DNA of 64,000 nucleotides from Sideroxydans sp. (GCA_024636935.1 JAGXGC010000019.1:62001-126000), one strand, 5' to 3'. Shown: positions 19,319 to 30,102, counted from the stretch's first letter. The notes: a model not told the origin generated them from the sequence alone. Numbers and translations are program-made.

Positions 19319-20368
19319 ATGACGAACATCACGCAGCTGCTAGCCGAAGAAGCCGAATCCCTGTTGAGCCATCGCTGTGCAGGCATCCCCAAAGAATCTC
19401 TGCATGTACCAGGACCTGATTACGTGGATCGCGTAGTGGCGATGAAGGATCGCCAGACCGGCGTACTGCGCAGCTTGCAAGCCCTTTACGGCACGGGACG
19501 TCTGGCCAACACCGGTTACCTATCACTGTTACCCGTCGATCAGGGCGTGGAACATTCGGGCGGCGCTTCTTTCGCTCCCAACCCCATGTACTTCGACCCC
19601 GACAACATCGTTAAACTGGCCATCGAAGGTGGTTGCAACGGTGTCGCTTCGACACTGGGGGTATTAGGTTCTGTCGCGCGCAAATATGCACACAAAATCC
19701 CGTTCATCGTGAAGATCAATCACAACGAACTGCTCACCTATCCCAATGAATTCGACCAGACGCTGTTCGCCAGCGTAGATCAGGCTTTTGACATGGGGGC
19801 TGTGGCCGTAGGTGCGACGATATTTTATGGCTCGGAACAATCACGCAGACAGATACAGGAAGTATCGGAAGCATTCGAACATGCGCACAGTCTGGGCATG
19901 GCGACCATTCTGTGGGCCTATCTGCGCAACCCGGCATTCAAGGTCGGCGACAAGGACTACCATGTCGCGGCCGACCTAACCGGACAGGCCAATCACCTTG
20001 CCGCCACCATCAACGCCGATATCGTGAAGCAGAAGATGGCTGAGAACAACGGCGGCTACAACGCCATCAAGTTTGGCAAAACCAGCCCCAAGGTCTATAG
20101 CGATCTGACTACCGACCATCCTATCGATCTGGTGCGTTATCAAGTGGCAAACTGTTACATGGGCCGCGTCGGCATGATCAACTCGGGCGGCGCTTCAGGC
20201 AGCGATGATCTGGCGCAGGCCGTACGCACTGCGGTCATCAACAAACGCGGTGGCGGCATGGGTTTGATTTCGGGACGGAAGGCTTTCCAGAAACCGATGC
20301 AGGACGGTGTGGCGTTACTGAATGCGATTCAGGATGTTTATCTGGACAAGAGTGTGACCATCGCCTGA
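19319..20368 (+). CDS. fbaB: class I fructose-bisphosphate aldolase (FbaB/DhnA type)
   Basis: 349 residues, close to E. coli FbaB (350). Start [13 protein letters not shown] with AGGAG eight bases upstream. Signature segments of this Schiff-base aldolase family are present: [36 protein letters not shown] and a Gly-rich phosphate site [11 protein letters not shown]. It interconverts fructose-1,6-bisphosphate with DHAP and glyceraldehyde-3-phosphate in glycolysis, gluconeogenesis or the Calvin cycle. The leader ORF at 19263-19307 ends in its ribosome site, suggesting coupled translation. Confidence 0.93.
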   Translation: MTNITQLLAEEAESLLSHRCAGIPKESLHVPGPDYVDRVVAMKDRQTGVLRSLQALYGTGRLANTGYLSLLPVDQGVEHSGGASFAPNPMYFDPDNIVKLAIEGGCNGVASTLGVLGSVARKYAHKIPFIVKINHNELLTYPNEFDQTLFASVDQAFDMGAVAVGATIFYGSEQSRRQIQEVSEAFEHAHSLGMATILWAYLRNPAFKVGDKDYHVAADLTGQANHLAATINADIVKQKMAENNGGYNAIKFGKTSPKVYSDLTTDHPIDLVRYQVANCYMGRVGMINSGGASGSDDLAQAVRTAVINKRGGGMGLISGRKAFQKPMQDGVALLNAIQDVYLDKSVTIA

Positions 20369-20382
20369 ACAAAACGCTTATC

Positions 20383-20408
20383 GCGGCGACTCAGCGCTTT
20401 GTCGCCGC
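20383..20408. terminator. inverted repeat between convergent fbaB and DMT transporter
   Basis: Perfect 8-base arms GCGGCGAC (20383-20390) and GTCGCCGC (20401-20408) around a 10-base loop. It begins 15 bases after the fbaB stop and covers the last codons of the convergent transporter gene. No proper T tract follows on either strand, so it may be a weak terminator or a 3'-end stabilising hairpin. Confidence 0.45.
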
Positions 20409-21293
20409 ACCTTCCTCTTCCGCCTGATACATGCGGCTGGATAATAATGTGGCCGACACGATCAAGGCTGCGCCAACCCATTCACGCATGTCCATACTCT
20501 CCGCGGCCAGCAACCAGGATGAGATGGCCGCGACCACCAGCTCGAAAAGGAACAGCACCACGGCGCGATTGGCGGCCATATGGGTGACACCGTATTGCAC
20601 GGCGAAACTGGTCGTGCATAACACCAGCCCCATCAGCAGGAGCAAGCCCCACATTGATATGGATACCGTCTCCAACTGTTGCAACATGCCGCCTTGCCAC
20701 CATAAGAATGGCAAGCTCAGTGTCAGCGTACCCATCCACTGGCTGAATGCCTTCACCTCAAGAGAAAGGTGCGTGGAACGGCGCGTCACGACATTGGACA
20801 AGGCGAATCCCATACCGGCAGTCAGTCCCATCCAATCCGAAACGCTCTGCGGGATAGGCAAACCCAGTTCGGGCTTCCATAACATGACCAGCGCGCCACC
20901 CAGCGATAGCCAGATGATGACGTATCCGTATCGATCCAGCTTCTCGCCCAGCAACCAGTACGAGAACAGGATTGTCCACACCGGTGCGAGATAGAACAGC
21001 AGCAGCACACGCATCACATCACCGTGCAACATGCCCATCACGTAGCCCAGATTGGCCCAGCCAGCACTCAGAATAATCACCAAGACCCAGCCGTTCAGCG
21101 AGGCACGTTCCCGCCAAAGTCTAGGCAAGATGAACGAGCCACATAGCAAGGCGAAGGCATACGTCATCCCGGTAGCCAGCGCGCCGGATATGCCTGCATC
21201 TTGCAGCGCACGGTAGGGATACCAGATCAAGCCCCACACTAGGGCTCCGCTCAATAAGCCCGCAACCGGCAAGACATTTTGTTTTGTTGGCAC
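20391..21293 (-). CDS. DMT superfamily (EamA) membrane transporter
   Basis: About 300 residues with ten hydrophobic helices in two EamA repeats, the usual drug/metabolite transporter build. The start is uncertain: the GTG at 21293 has AGGG seven bases upstream, while a TTG two codons earlier lacks a site. Motifs of the family are visible (GLIWYPYRAL near the N-terminus, WGLLLLMGLVLCTTSFAVQYG late in repeat two). Substrate unknown; relatives export amino acids or other metabolites. Convergent with fbaB. Confidence 0.85.
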   Translation of the reverse strand: MPTKQNVLPVAGLLSGALVWGLIWYPYRALQDAGISGALATGMTYAFALLCGSFILPRLWRERASLNGWVLVIILSAGWANLGYVMGMLHGDVMRVLLLFYLAPVWTILFSYWLLGEKLDRYGYVIIWLSLGGALVMLWKPELGLPIPQSVSDWMGLTAGMGFALSNVVTRRSTHLSLEVKAFSQWMGTLTLSLPFLWWQGGMLQQLETVSISMWGLLLLMGLVLCTTSFAVQYGVTHMAANRAVVLFLFELVVAAISSWLLAAESMDMREWVGAALIVSATLLSSRMYQAEEEGAATKR

Positions 21294-21358
21294 TTGCAAG
21301 CCCTGTATAGTTTCTATTGAAAGCGGCTCAACCCGCAGCGACGATTATCACATAGCCC

Positions 21359-22249
21359 ATGTCAGAACTTCGTAAACAAGCAATCCGTGCAACAGCTTCT
21401 GCCGTTCTGGTCCTGACGGCTTTCACATCCCTGTCTGCTCCGCTCATGGACGCTAATTCCGTCCCGCAGCTCGATCCAGCGGGCCGTCAGGCTTACCGAG
21501 ATTTTCTTAGCTCTCCCGCACATCGAGCTTTTGCCATCGCCCCCGGAGGCTATTGGTCTTGGCAAGCCGATCAGGCAACAGCCGATGCAGCAGCCGATAC
21601 CGCGCTTCAATCATGCCGCATGCTCGTCGGCCACGATTGCGCGCTCTACGCGATTGACGAACGAATCGTATTCGATACAGCCAAGTGGAAACAACAATGG
21701 CGTCCTTACCTGAGTGGGGCAGAAGCCATGCGTGCGGAGGTCGGGAGTGAACTGGAGCAAAGGTTCTATGACCTGAGATTCAAAGATGGAAGAGGCAGAA
21801 CAAGCAGTATCTCTGCACAGCAAGGCAAAGTTCTGATCCTGCACTTCTGGGGATCATGGTGTCCTTCGTGCCGCACAGAGATGCCTGACCTGGTCAAGCT
21901 CCAACGCCTGCTCTCGCGCACAAAGGATGTGCGACTGGTCTTGCTACAAGTGCGTGAAGATTATAAAAAAGGGAAAGACTGGATGAAAGCACAAGGACTG
22001 AAGCTGCCCTTGTACGACTCTGGAATGGTGAGCAGAAAAGATGATTTCTTCACCACAACTGACGGCTCCAACATAAAGGATAGAGACATCGCCCCCGTCT
22101 TTCCAAGCACCTACGTATTGGACAAGAACGGCATCGTAGTGTTTTCACATGTCGGCACGATCACTGACTGGCCAAGCTACCTGCCACTGCTACAGGACTT
22201 GGCCGAGCAAAGCGGGAAAGGCGTCAATCGACCTCTTCCCAACCGGTGA
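21359..22249 (+). CDS. periplasmic TlpA/ResA-like thioredoxin protein with extra N-terminal domain
   Basis: 296 residues. Signal-like N-terminus (hydrophobic ~12-27). Residues ~45-105 form a small domain with the pattern HRAFAIAPGGYWSW ... CRMLVGHDCALYAID, which recurs in proteobacterial proteins of unknown function. The C-terminal half is a TlpA-type thioredoxin fold with active site WCPSC (Cys168, Cys171) and a cis-Pro region (FPSTYVLDKNG). Likely a periplasmic thiol-disulfide reductase, plausibly for haem-binding cysteines given the octahaem cytochrome next door. The two extra cysteines at 86 and 94 may be its partner or regulatory pair. The 3' end overlaps the convergent cytochrome b gene by 26 bases. 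Confidence 0.75.
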   Translation: MSELRKQAIRATASAVLVLTAFTSLSAPLMDANSVPQLDPAGRQAYRDFLSSPAHRAFAIAPGGYWSWQADQATADAAADTALQSCRMLVGHDCALYAIDERIVFDTAKWKQQWRPYLSGAEAMRAEVGSELEQRFYDLRFKDGRGRTSSISAQQGKVLILHFWGSWCPSCRTEMPDLVKLQRLLSRTKDVRLVLLQVREDYKKGKDWMKAQGLKLPLYDSGMVSRKDDFFTTTDGSNIKDRDIAPVFPSTYVLDKNGIVVFSHVGTITDWPSYLPLLQDLAEQSGKGVNRPLPNR

Positions 22250-22826
22250 TCATCGCCTTGATATGAGACGTGGGCGTATGACCGGTGGTAGTCAGATAAA
22301 TGTGTGCGATAAGGAAAGCCAGCATCATGAATGCGCCTGCCGTATGAAAGAACGCGACCCATTCCAGCGACAATAATCCATCCACGCCCCACGCCTTCCA
22401 ATCCCCGAAGAAAAGATAGAACCAGCCGGTGAACCAAAGCAATGGCCCGATGAACAGCAGCACGCCCAGATAGGCCAGTCGCTGTAAAGGGTTGTGCTTC
22501 TTCAGCATGGTTGGGCGATAAGGATGCGGAGCACCTTTGAAGATGCCGACAGAATAAAACTGCATCATTGCCACAACTTTTTCCGTAGTCGGGATGTACT
22601 GTTTCCATTCTCCTGTAGTGAAATGCCAGAAGATGGCGAACACCCATAGCCCTACCAGCGTCCATGCAGCAACTGTATGCATCGCGACCGCATCGGCAAA
22701 TCCAAATAGGTGATAGCTACCGTGCACCTCGAATCCGGTGAGCAGCATAAAGATGATGAGCAAGGCCTGTGACCAGTGCCAGAAGCGTTCAAACTTTTTG
22801 AATACGTAGATTCTCTCGACTGTCAT
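22224..22826 (-). CDS. membrane b-type cytochrome (cytochrome b561/formate dehydrogenase gamma-like)
   Basis: 200 residues with four hydrophobic helices. Candidate haem b ligands are His17 (FWHWSQ), His50 (AMHTVAAW), His68 (FWHFTTGEW), His161 (FFHTAGAF) and His175 (AHIYLTT), the pattern of the Ni-hydrogenase/formate dehydrogenase cytochrome b family. It would link the quinone pool to the octahaem cytochrome encoded immediately upstream (4-base gap; its AGGG ribosome site lies in the end of that gene). Membrane quinol oxidase/reductase subunit by inference. Confidence 0.85.
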   Translation of the reverse strand: MTVERIYVFKKFERFWHWSQALLIIFMLLTGFEVHGSYHLFGFADAVAMHTVAAWTLVGLWVFAIFWHFTTGEWKQYIPTTEKVVAMMQFYSVGIFKGAPHPYRPTMLKKHNPLQRLAYLGVLLFIGPLLWFTGWFYLFFGDWKAWGVDGLLSLEWVAFFHTAGAFMMLAFLIAHIYLTTTGHTPTSHIKAMITGWEEVD

Positions 22827-22830
22827 CTCT

Positions 22831-24450
22831 TTACCCTGCCTTCCTGCTATTCACCACACGGATCGCACCGTGCACCAAGACACCGATCAAGGTCAGCAAC
22901 GCCAGCGTCCAGCCCAAAATATCCAGCCAGCGACTGCCGTCACGTGCAGGCATATATATGCCTTCAATGTCTTTGAGTCGTCCGTTCTTGCTGTGACATT
23001 GCGCACAACTCAGTGCGTCTTCCTTTGGCGCGACCATATGTGTGATCGGCCAAGTCAACTCGGTCTCTACAAAATCATACTTGCCGCTATAGGGGAGTCC
23101 GGCCGCCTTCATGCCGGTTGCAATGGCTTTCTGCCAATCATAGTTATGCCACAGCGCCGTCGCATCCTCACCGCCCGTATGCTGCACGGTCAGCGTCATA
23201 TTGACGGTGTCATATGGTTGTTTACCTCTATGTACCTTGGTCGGCCAGATGCGCGATTCCGCATCATCGGGGCCTCCTCCCACCACACTCAATTGCACAG
23301 GCTTGGGTGGATCGATCTTGTCGCCAATCACCTTGTAGGTCGAAGTCCCGTTGAACCAGCGATATTCGGGGATGACATGAGACTCCCACTTCCATTCTCC
23401 CTTTTGGGAATCAAAGGCCCGACGCCCAGCGCTATCCTTACGCATCATGCGCTTGCCATCTTCACCCATGATGGTCGCCTTGGACCAATCCCAACTCAGC
23501 TCGGTACCGATATTGTTACGCGCGAATTCGGGAATATGGCAGGTTTGGCAAGCGATCTTTTCTGTGTGCTGGTTAAGCCTAGCCTCGTGGTGAGGCTTGT
23601 TGCTGTGACAAGCCTGACAGGCCGCCGGATTGGCATCAGTCTTGCCTCGTATCGCCGCATCGCCGGTGCGTGCAGCCTCGACGTTATAGCGACTACCGGT
23701 GATCTCATGACTATTCGTGGCATGGCAGGTTATGCAACTGAAGTTCAGCCCCTTCTCCGCCATATGCACATCAAGATAATGTTCCGGATGCTGCAAGGAA
23801 CTATCCATATCGCCATGTTTCGCGCCGTTGGCACCCCCACCGAAGAAGTGGCAAGAGCCGCAATTGGATCGACTCGGCAGCTGCACGCTCTGGGCGACCT
23901 TACCCAAATCGACTGCATCGACGAAGCGGCCTGAACCATGCGGAAACTCCACACGCTTATACACGGGATGGCCGGCATAACCGGGCAGCTTTCGATAAGT
24001 GCCCGTACCGTCATGACAGATCAAGCAATCGACGTTCTTCTGCACCGAAAAATCGAAACTCTGGTCTTTCCAACCATAGCCCGCATGACAGGCCATACAG
24101 TCTTTCTCGTTGGAGACGACCGAGGTGCAATAGTTGTTGATGATGTTCTTCTTGCCACGTACTTGTCCCGTTTTTGGATCAGCTGACTGCCAAGTCCAGT
24201 GTTTGGTGTGCTGTACCTGTTTTGCCGCCTCGGTATGGCAAACCAGACACGCCTGCGTAACTTCAGGCCCTGTCTTGAACTTGCGTTTCAATTCCGGGAA
24301 CTTACTATGGTCTGCTGTCGACTTCTTGCTTGAAGTGGCCCCATTCAGTGAGGACGTCGGATCCGGACTGGCGGCGGCGAACGCAGATAGCGCAGTCAGC
24401 ATAACTGCTGCCCCGCATGTCGCAAGGAGTGCTCTTCTAATGGTAGGCAT
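22831..24450 (-). CDS. octahaem cytochrome c, tetrathionate-reductase (Otr)-like family, membrane-anchored
   Basis: About 539 residues. The start is taken at MPTIRRALL (GGAA seven bases upstream); in-frame starts up to 24471 exist. Signal peptide of ~27 residues, then eight CxxCH haem motifs in order: CLVCH, CMACH, CLICH, CGSCH, CITCH, CQACH, CQTCH and, after a gap of ~180 residues, CAQCH. This spacing matches the octahaem tetrathionate reductase/hydroxylamine-type multihaem family. A hydrophobic helix at the C-terminus (~510-530) anchors it to the inner membrane, facing the periplasm. Known relatives reduce tetrathionate, nitrite or hydroxylamine in vitro; the physiological substrate here is open. 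Upstream is a DUF302 gene, downstream a cytochrome b. Confidence 0.88.
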   Translation of the reverse strand: MPTIRRALLATCGAAVMLTALSAFAAASPDPTSSLNGATSSKKSTADHSKFPELKRKFKTGPEVTQACLVCHTEAAKQVQHTKHWTWQSADPKTGQVRGKKNIINNYCTSVVSNEKDCMACHAGYGWKDQSFDFSVQKNVDCLICHDGTGTYRKLPGYAGHPVYKRVEFPHGSGRFVDAVDLGKVAQSVQLPSRSNCGSCHFFGGGANGAKHGDMDSSLQHPEHYLDVHMAEKGLNFSCITCHATNSHEITGSRYNVEAARTGDAAIRGKTDANPAACQACHSNKPHHEARLNQHTEKIACQTCHIPEFARNNIGTELSWDWSKATIMGEDGKRMMRKDSAGRRAFDSQKGEWKWESHVIPEYRWFNGTSTYKVIGDKIDPPKPVQLSVVGGGPDDAESRIWPTKVHRGKQPYDTVNMTLTVQHTGGEDATALWHNYDWQKAIATGMKAAGLPYSGKYDFVETELTWPITHMVAPKEDALSCAQCHSKNGRLKDIEGIYMPARDGSRWLDILGWTLALLTLIGVLVHGAIRVVNSRKAG

Positions 24451-24493
24451 GTTCATTTCCATATATTTCACTACAGTGGATATTCAATCTTGC

Positions 24494-25042
24494 TCAGCAA
24501 CCTCCGGGCGCGCTAGCCCCCGCAGCACCGGTCGCTCCCGGCGCAGCAGGCTTAAGCATGGGCGGCGCTGGTTGGTTAGGGTCGAACAGCACGAACTTAG
24601 CCTGATCTTCAGCTACTTTGCTCATCACGTCACCCACCATAGGACCGAACATCTTGCCCATCAAGCCAGCATTCATCATGCCGATGTAGGTTTTACCGTC
24701 GTTCTTCTTGTAGACCGAAACTTTGCAAGGCATCAGGATTGAAAGAAAGCGCACCGAGTCATCCTTCAGGATGGGGGCAGAATACTTGGTGCTACACGCC
24801 TCGACCATCATCACCGGAAGAACATTGCCACCAGCTGATTCAACCGCTCGGCCTGGATTGCGCAGTCCAGACAGCGCCCAACCGTTGCCCACGTTTTGTA
24901 TGTTTTGTTGGATGCGAGCTACCGTTTCTTCGACGCCGAACGGACTTTCAATTTCTCGAAACATCAGACTGCCCATAAAAATATAGCCGAGCACGGCCAC
25001 AGCCAGCACACCAGCGAAAAACCCTCCAAACAGCTTCAACAT
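24494..25042 (-). CDS. DUF302 domain protein, membrane-anchored
   Basis: 182 residues. Start MLKLFGGFF has GGGAG six bases upstream. One N-terminal membrane helix (~5-25) with a Gly-rich stretch, then a DUF302-like domain with the CKVSVYKKNDGKTYIGMMN segment, and a low-complexity Ala/Pro/Gly tail that ends in a terminal cysteine. DUF302 proteins often accompany sulfur or haem redox operons; their function is not defined. First gene of the operon DUF302-octahaem cytochrome-cytochrome b; 43 bases separate it from the cytochrome. Confidence 0.75.
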   Translation of the reverse strand: MLKLFGGFFAGVLAVAVLGYIFMGSLMFREIESPFGVEETVARIQQNIQNVGNGWALSGLRNPGRAVESAGGNVLPVMMVEACSTKYSAPILKDDSVRFLSILMPCKVSVYKKNDGKTYIGMMNAGLMGKMFGPMVGDVMSKVAEDQAKFVLFDPNQPAPPMLKPAAPGATGAAGASAPGGC

Positions 25043-25121
25043 GACTTTCTCCCAATAGACGCGTGCAGTATCAACTTTAACGATGTTTACTAGATAAGCT
25101 AAGTTTTATTGTTTGCATTCT

Positions 25122-25217
25122 ATGCCCACACTATTCGCGCTGATATGCCTCTTTGGGGTTATCGTAGCGATATTCATAACTGCTATCAAAGCAACCCTTG
25201 CTACTTTTCATAAGTAA
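25122..25217 (+). CDS. possible 31-aa single-helix membrane peptide
   Basis: ATG at 25122 to TAA at 25217 encodes a peptide with one continuous hydrophobic helix (LFALICLFGVIVAIFITAI) and a basic C-terminal end (ATFHK), the look of many small membrane proteins. No ribosome site precedes it and the frame is short, so it may be chance. It lies in the 345-base gap between the divergent DUF302 operon and dapC. A second short frame (25228-25293, 21 codons) follows. Confidence 0.25.
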   Translation: MPTLFALICLFGVIVAIFITAIKATLATFHK

Positions 25218-25267
25218 GACCTTCATCATGCCGAAAGGATATGACAAAGAAATCCCACCTCAGATTA

Positions 25268-25288
25268 AGAATGTTCAAAACACATTCT
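25268..25288. promoter_or_regulatory. operator-like inverted repeat upstream of dapC
   Basis: Perfect 7-base arms AGAATGT and ACATTCT separated by 7 bases, total 21, ending 31 bases before the -35 box of the dapC promoter. No T tract follows. The size and spacing fit a dimeric regulator site; the regulator is unknown. It could also serve the divergent DUF302-octahaem operon ~225 bases away. Confidence 0.35.
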
Positions 25289-25319
25289 CATAAACAAGTG
25301 GTCAGAATTGTCGATATTT

Positions 25320-25349
25320 TTGGCAGCATGTGCGAGCGGCGAATATAAT
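25320..25349 (+). promoter_or_regulatory. sigma70 promoter of the dapC-hpnE operon
   Basis: TTGGCA (25320-25325), 18-base spacer, TATAAT (25344-25349). Predicted start near 25356, about 32 bases before the dapC ATG. This is the only good promoter I see before a run of nine tightly spaced genes. Confidence 0.65.
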
Positions 25350-25387
25350 CCTACAGTCCAAAATCCTCTCACCATGCTAGCTCGCAG

Positions 25388-26581
25388 ATGAATCCACATC
25401 TAGACAAACTCCAACCGTATCCTTTTCAGAAGCTGGCCAAACTATTCGGTGAAGTCAACGCCAATGCTTCGCTTAGACCCATCAGCCTGCACATCGGCGA
25501 GCCAAAACACCCCACTCCACAGTTCATCAAGAATGCACTGATTGACGGATTGGATGGCTTGGCGAGTTATCCCACAACCGTGGGGAGCGACGCGTTGCGT
25601 ATCGCAATCACCGACTGGTTGCATAAGCGCTACAACATCCCCGTACCTGATATGAAGACACAGGTGTTGCCGGTGAACGGTAGTCGCGAAGCCCTGTTCG
25701 CTTTCGCTCAGTCGGTGATCGATCGCAGCAAGGCTGATCCGGTCGTGGTCTGTCCCAATCCGTTCTACCAGATCTACGAAGGTGCGGCCCTATTGGGTGG
25801 CGCCACGCCGCACTTCCTCAATACGCTACCTGAGGATGACTATGCGCTGAACTTCGCACAGTTGAGCGAAGATGTTTGGCAACGTACGCAATTGATATAC
25901 GTCTGCTCACCGGGCAACCCGAACGGACGCGTGATGCCACTGGCCGAATGGAAGACCCTGTTCGAGATGAGCGACCGTTATGGCTTCGTGATCGCTGCCG
26001 ACGAATGCTATTCCGAAATCTATTTTGGTGATGCACAACCGCTGGGGGCATTGCAGGCTGCGCAGCAATTAGGACGCGCCAACTACAAGAATCTGGTGGT
26101 TTTCTCCAGTCTGTCCAAGCGCTCCAATGTGCCGGGGCTACGCTCAGGCTTCGTTGCCGGTGACGCTGCCATACTGGAAAAGTTCGCGCTGTATCGCACC
26201 TATCATGGCTGCGCGATGAATCCCGCAGTACAAGCCGCCACCATCGCCGCTTGGAACGATGAAGCCCATGTAATCGAGAACCGTCGTCTATATGCCGAGA
26301 AATTCGAGCTAGCCATCAGACAACTCAGCCCGATATTGCCGGTGAGCAAGCCTGATGCGAGCTTCTATCTTTGGATACGCACGCCAATCACCGACACTGC
26401 CTTCGCGCAACAGCTCTACCGCGACTATAATGTGTCCGTGTTGCCCGGCAGCTTTCTGGCGCGCAAAGCAAACGGGATCAATCCCGGTGCGAATTTCATC
26501 CGCTTGGCGCTGGTCGCCGGGCTGGAAGAGACACAGGAAGCAGTACGCCGCATCGCCGAATTCACTAATAAACTTAACTAG
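25388..26581 (+). CDS. dapC: succinyldiaminopimelate transaminase
   Basis: 397 residues, class I/II PLP aminotransferase. The start [13 protein letters not shown] and the [10 protein letters not shown] segment are typical of proteobacterial DapC. The PLP Schiff-base lysine lies in [16 protein letters not shown], with the NPNG loop (SPGNPNGR) and the DECYSEIYF segment for cofactor binding. It forms N-succinyl-2,6-diaminopimelate in the lysine and peptidoglycan precursor pathway. First gene of the operon, 8 bases before dapD; dapE follows three genes later. Confidence 0.93.
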   Translation: MNPHLDKLQPYPFQKLAKLFGEVNANASLRPISLHIGEPKHPTPQFIKNALIDGLDGLASYPTTVGSDALRIAITDWLHKRYNIPVPDMKTQVLPVNGSREALFAFAQSVIDRSKADPVVVCPNPFYQIYEGAALLGGATPHFLNTLPEDDYALNFAQLSEDVWQRTQLIYVCSPGNPNGRVMPLAEWKTLFEMSDRYGFVIAADECYSEIYFGDAQPLGALQAAQQLGRANYKNLVVFSSLSKRSNVPGLRSGFVAGDAAILEKFALYRTYHGCAMNPAVQAATIAAWNDEAHVIENRRLYAEKFELAIRQLSPILPVSKPDASFYLWIRTPITDTAFAQQLYRDYNVSVLPGSFLARKANGINPGANFIRLALVAGLEETQEAVRRIAEFTNKLN

Positions 26582-26589
26582 GAAAAACC

Positions 26590-27411
26590 ATGCCTCAATT
26601 GCAAGCCATCATCGAAGAAGCCTTTGAACGCCGTGCCGAGATCACCCCGCGCAATGTAGATGCCCAGCTCAAGGAAGCGATCAATACCGTTATCGAATAT
26701 CTGGACCAGGGCAAGCTGCGCGTGGCAGAGAAGATCGACGGTGCATGGGTCACCCATCAATGGCTGAAGAAGGCTGTGCTGTTGTCCTTCCGCATCGAAG
26801 ACAACGCTTTCATCAAAGGCGGTTTCACCAACTATTTCGACAAGGTGCCTTCCAAGTTCGCCGATTACAACTCCAAGGACTTCCGTGAAGGTGGCTTCCG
26901 CGTGGTGCCGCCGGCTGCCGCACGTCGAGGTGTCTATATCGCCAAGAACGTGGTGCTGATGCCTTCCTACTGCAACATCGGCGCTTATGTCGATGAAGGC
27001 ACCATGGTCGACACCTGGGCGACCGTCGGTTCCTGCGCGCAGATTGGCAAGAACGTCCACCTGTCCGGCGGCGTCGGCATCGGCGGCGTGCTGGAGCCAC
27101 TGCAGGCCAACCCAACCATCATCGAAGACAACTGCTTCATCGGTGCGCGTTCCGAGATCGTGGAAGGCGTGGTCGTGGAAGAAGGTTCCGTCATCTCCAT
27201 GGGTGTGTTCATCGGCCAATCCACCAAGATCCTCGACCGCGAAACCGGCGAGATCATCTTCGGCCGCGTGCCAGCGGGCTCCGTCGTGGTCAGCGGCAGC
27301 ATGCCTTCCAAGGATGGTTCGCACAGCCTGTACTGTGCGGTGATCGTGAAGAAGGTGGATGCCAAGACCCTTGGCAAGACCGGCATCAACGAGCTGCTGC
27401 GCGGCATCTAA
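26590..27411 (+). CDS. dapD: tetrahydrodipicolinate N-succinyltransferase
   Basis: 273 residues, the standard DapD length. The left-handed beta-helix shows hexapeptide repeats in the middle (e.g. [40 protein letters not shown]). AGGAAA precedes the ATG. Catalyses succinyl-CoA-dependent acylation of tetrahydrodipicolinate, the step before DapC. Trimeric cytoplasmic enzyme. Confidence 0.96.
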   Translation: MPQLQAIIEEAFERRAEITPRNVDAQLKEAINTVIEYLDQGKLRVAEKIDGAWVTHQWLKKAVLLSFRIEDNAFIKGGFTNYFDKVPSKFADYNSKDFREGGFRVVPPAAARRGVYIAKNVVLMPSYCNIGAYVDEGTMVDTWATVGSCAQIGKNVHLSGGVGIGGVLEPLQANPTIIEDNCFIGARSEIVEGVVVEEGSVISMGVFIGQSTKILDRETGEIIFGRVPAGSVVVSGSMPSKDGSHSLYCAVIVKKVDAKTLGKTGINELLRGI

Positions 27412-27436
27412 ACCCACTCCACCTAGGAGAAGAACA

Positions 27437-28614
27437 ATGATCGTCACACCGCTGTTGCAACTGGCCGCAGACAAACTGGCATCCGACTTGTTCTTCTCTG
27501 TCGGCGCACCGATCAACATCAAGATCAACGGCAACCTGATGCCCGTCAATCAGCAGAAGCTGACCGACGAGCAGATCAAGCAGATCGCCTACGAGATGAT
27601 GACAAAGGAGCAGATCGCCGATTTCGAAGAGCATATGGAGATGAACTTCTCCTTCCGCGTACCCGATATCGGCAACTTCCGCGTCAACGTGTTCCGCCAG
27701 CGCGGCAGTATCGCTATCGTCATCCGCTATGTGCGCAACAACATCCTCAACATCGAGGATCTGCATCTGCCACTGGTGCTCAAAGAGCTCATCATGGAGC
27801 AGCGCGGTTTGGTGCTGATGGTCGGCGCGACCGGCTCCGGTAAGTCCACCACGCTAGCCGCGATGCTGGAGCATCGTAATCGCACCCAGAGCGGCCACAT
27901 CCTGACCATCGAGGACCCGCTGGAATACATGTTCCATCACGGCAAGTCCATCGTGAACCAGCGCGAGATCGGTACCGATACTGAAGACTATGGCGCCGCC
28001 CTGATCTCCGCCATGCGCGAAGCGCCGGACGTGCTGATGATCGGTGAGATACGCGACCGCGACACGCTCAAACATGCGCTGATCTTTGCGCAGACCGGCC
28101 ACCTATGCCTATCCACCCTGCACGCGAACAACAGCTATCACGCGCTCAACCGCATCGTGAACTTCTTCCCCTACGATGCGCGCCAGAGCATCTTGTCCGA
28201 CTTGGCGATGTGTATGCGTGCGGTGATCTCGCAACGCCTGGTACGCAATTCACAGGGCAAACTGGTTCCTGCCGTGGAGGTGTTACTCAACTCCGCACTG
28301 ATTGCCGACCTGATCAAAAATGACCAGATCGACAAGATCCGTGAAGCGATCGAACAAAGTGTGTCGCATGGATCTCAGACATTTGAACAGGCTTTGTACA
28401 AGCTCTTCAAGTCGGGACAGATCACCAAGGAAGAAGCATTGAAGAATGCAGATTCCGCCAGCAACCTGTCTTCACTCATCGACTACTCAGTGACTAGCAA
28501 AATGAAGACCTTCGACCCGTCTGAACCCGCGCCACAAACTCAATCTCCAGCTTCTTCAGCCGCCAACTTCGACAGTATCAAGCTGAATATCGAAATGCCG
28601 GGGGCCGATTCCTG

Positions 28615-28615
<1 letters not shown>
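27437..28615 (+). CDS. pilU: type IV pilus retraction ATPase, PilU-like
   Basis: 392 residues, starting at MIVTPLLQL with AGGAG eight bases upstream (a longer frame from 27359 overlaps dapD and is not used). Walker A GATGSGKS at 130-137, Asp box, Walker B DVLMIGEIRDRDT, and the His-box stretch of secretion ATPases. The C-terminal part (GSQTFEQALYKLF ... EEALKNADSASNL) resembles PilU rather than PilT. PilU is the accessory motor that assists PilT in pilus retraction. No pilT is adjacent; the setting between dapD and dapE is unusual in function though seen in betaproteobacteria. Confidence 0.85.
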
Positions 28616-30092
<1,477 letters not shown>

Positions 30093-30102
30093 GGAAACCG
30101 AA

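Noticed and set aside
22870-23934. 354-codon open frame opposite the octahaem cytochrome
   Set aside because: The minus strand carries eight regularly spaced CxxCH motifs and a signal peptide, so that strand is coding.
26578-27549. 323-codon open frame opposite dapD
   Set aside because: The hexapeptide-repeat DapD on the plus strand is unambiguous; the antisense frame is Asp/His-rich and overlaps two real genes.
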